Shown piece by piece: positions 56,474 to 57,912 of a DNA stretch of 57,912 nt. The stretch covers positions 1 through 57,912 of the forward strand of contig CANJXF010000027.1 of NCBI GenBank assembly GCA_947478865.1. Direction: 5' to 3'. The position numbers were made by a program, and so were the translations under genes. Under the pieces are notes generated by a model. The model was given only the letters and a program-made list of their open reading frames with translations. It searched no databases and was not told where the DNA came from. The DNA comes from Verrucomicrobiales bacterium (lineage in GTDB: Bacteria > Verrucomicrobiota > Verrucomicrobiia > Limisphaerales > CANJXF01). The stretch's first letter is position 1; each line of letters starts with the position of its first letter.

Positions 56474-57633
56474 GGTGTTCCGCCCTTCCGGTTCACGAGT
56501 GCAGAGACAACTTTTTCCAAGTCCGTCAGCCGTTGTTTTAAAGCAGCTATCTGTGCTTCTTTTTCTTGAACGACTTCGTTCAAGCCCTGAATCGCGGCCA
56601 GAGCGACACCGCCTTCATCTATTGTGGAGATGTGTTTGTCATCGGGCCCGACCTTGAATGCTGCATAAAAATCCTGCGCCATCGGACCGATGTGCCTCAT
56701 CTCTGGATCAGTTTTGAAATTCCACTTGGAGATCGGCAGGCTGACGACTCGTTCCAACACATTCCTGCTGTCAACCATATCAAAGTTCTCTTTGGTGTGT
56801 CGGTCGCTGGTATTATTAAAACCACCGGCATACATTTGCCCTAAAGAGGTAATATTCCCGTATGCGTACATAAAAGAGTGAGAAGTTATGTTACCTTGGG
56901 CATTCACATTTGCGTCGGTATAAATCTGTTGGTGAGCAATTAATTGTCCGTTGGCAATGATATTTAAGGCGGAGTAAATTAGTTCGTCGGACGTTACCTG
57001 GCCATGGGCAACTATGTTTTTAGCACAATAGATTTGTTCGCCAGCACTGAATAGACGTGTGCCTATTTGGTCAGCACCTAATTGACCTGTAGTATTAATA
57101 TTTGCGGCGCTCATGTTACCTTGGGCGGTTATATTTCCCCCGGCAGAAAAATCTCCCACCCCGACTGATATCTGAATGTTGTTACCCCCGGGTGTCAGGG
57201 TCACATTCTGTCCCGCTGAAACTGTCACCGCGTCTTTTAGACCATTCAGCGTTACAACCCCGTTCGTCCCCGGCAACCCTTGAGGTCCGATTGGGCCAGT
57301 TGAACCAATCGGGCCTTGAATGCCTGGCGCTCCAGAACGCGTGTCGCCTGGCACGGACATGGCCGCCGCCGACGAATCGCATCCGTCCCTGCTGCCGGCG
57401 TTGGGCACGGCCCGTGGCTGGATTTCTGAGCGACCATTCCAGACCATGCGCACGGACGGATTGCGCGAGACGGGATTCTGGTTCGGCCTGACCTTGTTTG
57501 CGTCGAATCCCGAGCAGCGCTTTTCTTCGAGTGAGCGGTTGGAGGCTCCTGAACAACGCACACAACGCGGGAGAGCATTCAATCGCTCAATTGCGACCGG
57601 ATTGCTCGGCGTGTTCATCTCCACCGATCGCAT
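56470..57633 (-). CDS. tail-fibre-like protein with collagen-like region and S74 chaperone domain
   Basis: The gene encodes up to 387 residues. Residues 101-125 are a collagen-like G-x-y run (GAPGIQGPIGSTGPIGPQGL and following). From about 145 to 270 lie repeats of about 19 residues (for example NIVAHGQVTSDELIYSA, NIIANGQLIAHQQIYTD and NVNAQGNITSHSFMYAY), suited to a trimeric beta-shaft. From residue 272 the S74 intramolecular chaperone domain begins (NTSDRHTKENF), with the Ser276-Lys281 self-cleaving dyad, then IGPMAQDFYAAF and GGVALAAIQGLNEVVQEKEAQIAALKQRL coiled coil. Such proteins occur in phage tail fibres and in surface adhesins. The first 95 residues do not look like protein and overlap a plus-strand frame; they are probably repeat DNA, and the real start is uncertain. 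The 3' end overlaps the next gene. Confidence 0.75.
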   Translation of the reverse strand: MRSVEMNTPSNPVAIERLNALPRCVRCSGASNRSLEEKRCSGFDANKVRPNQNPVSRNPSVRMVWNGRSEIQPRAVPNAGSRDGCDSSAAAMSVPGDTRSGAPGIQGPIGSTGPIGPQGLPGTNGVVTLNGLKDAVTVSAGQNVTLTPGGNNIQISVGVGDFSAGGNITAQGNMSAANINTTGQLGADQIGTRLFSAGEQIYCAKNIVAHGQVTSDELIYSALNIIANGQLIAHQQIYTDANVNAQGNITSHSFMYAYGNITSLGQMYAGGFNNTSDRHTKENFDMVDSRNVLERVVSLPISKWNFKTDPEMRHIGPMAQDFYAAFKVGPDDKHISTIDEGGVALAAIQGLNEVVQEKEAQIAALKQRLTDLEKVVSALVNRKGGTP

Positions 57634-57777
57634 GGTGGAGCGCGCTCACAATGCCACCAACCGGCCCAGCCGGATTCATGTCCGGCTCTATGCGGCCCAG
57701 AAGCCATCCCCGGCCGCTTTGTTCAACCAGCTTACGCCGGCACCGGCCTCGCCACGGCATCGGCTGGGCTTGTATAC

Positions 57778-57912
57778 TTAGCAAACGCATAAAGTTTGGG
57801 ACAGGTGGCGATAGATGAGACGCTTGCCCTGGATGCATCCGACGAATTTCGCCAGGCGAATTCCATCGGAGTCATGGCGCGTGTTCCAGCGGAACGCGAA
57901 TTCGTTGGCGTA
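57778..57912 (-). CDS. IS1595-like transposase, C-terminus only (cut by window edge)
   Basis: Reading leftward from the right edge, 44 codons give YANEFAFRWNTRHDSDGIRL followed by AKFVGCIQGKRLIYRHLSQT and the end LCVC, then TAA (57778-57780). The pattern Y-x-N-E-F-x-F-R-x-N-x-R and the late GKRLxYRxL are characteristic of the C-terminus of IS1595/ISXO2-type transposases. The rest lies outside the window. It marks the right-hand boundary of the mobile-rich mosaic. Confidence 0.75.
   Translation of the reverse strand, partial: YANEFAFRWNTRHDSDGIRLAKFVGCIQGKRLIYRHLSQTLCVC

Overview
The window reads as a bacterial chromosome segment from the phylum Verrucomicrobiota, most likely the Pedosphaera/Limisphaerales branch. 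I infer this from the secreted proteins ending in an '...FYR(V/L)' C-terminal module, the small basic mS38/COX24-like protein, the clusters of psd-pssA, an argJ-argB-argD-argF operon, the GC-rich dispersed palindromes and 21-bp ATTCAG arrays, and the number of families of unknown function. No rRNA, tRNA or CRISPR array is visible. Both ends are cut inside transposase genes: the N-terminus of an ISNCY-like enzyme on the left, and the C-terminus of an IS1595-like enzyme on the right.

Layout. 1-1000: IS end, a small unknown gene, a 21-bp tandem array and a GC-rich palindrome. 1-5.2 kb: an unknown protein, an ANL adenylating enzyme, a lipoprotein with a possible Cys-His-Asp triad and an SGNH hydrolase. 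5.2-9.8 kb: TPR lipoprotein/DUF2203 pair, mS38-like protein, hisG, purN and an EVE protein. 9.9-19.6 kb: secreted unknown protein, psd-pssA-LysE operon, glnD, then a divergent sigma factor/anti-sigma/DUF3106 operon and two DUF proteins. 19.6-23 kb: cstA-nadD-rsfS, read leftward. 23.1-27.1 kb: BtpA protein and a DUF485-SSS symporter pair split by a GxxExxY cassette. 27.1-37.7 kb: very large secreted protein, arginine operon, pseudouridine synthase, SurA/PpiD-like foldase and a small lipoprotein. 37.7-42.4 kb: iron alcohol dehydrogenase, secreted protein and a C45-type hydrolase.

42.9-52.5 kb is a co-oriented accessory cluster: organophosphate-type transporter, RmlD-like reductase, DegT-type aminotransferase, SnoaL-like protein, tandem-domain glycerophosphodiesterase, ceramidase-like enzyme and a beta-helix/sialidase fusion. 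It looks like a scavenging locus for phospho- or glyco-conjugates, but the true substrate cannot be read from sequence.

52.5-57.9 kb is a mosaic of repeats with lower-GC genes. It contains a tightly overlapping operon of a 64-residue protein, a FeeM-like N-acyl amino acid synthase and a methyltransferase, which is the best candidate here for an undescribed biosynthetic or signalling system. After it come palindromic repeats, a gene remnant, a small secreted protein and a tail-fibre-like S74 chaperone protein.

Housekeeping genes are well supported by motifs. Functions in the accessory regions are mostly family-level. All start choices and family names rest on reading the sequence only.
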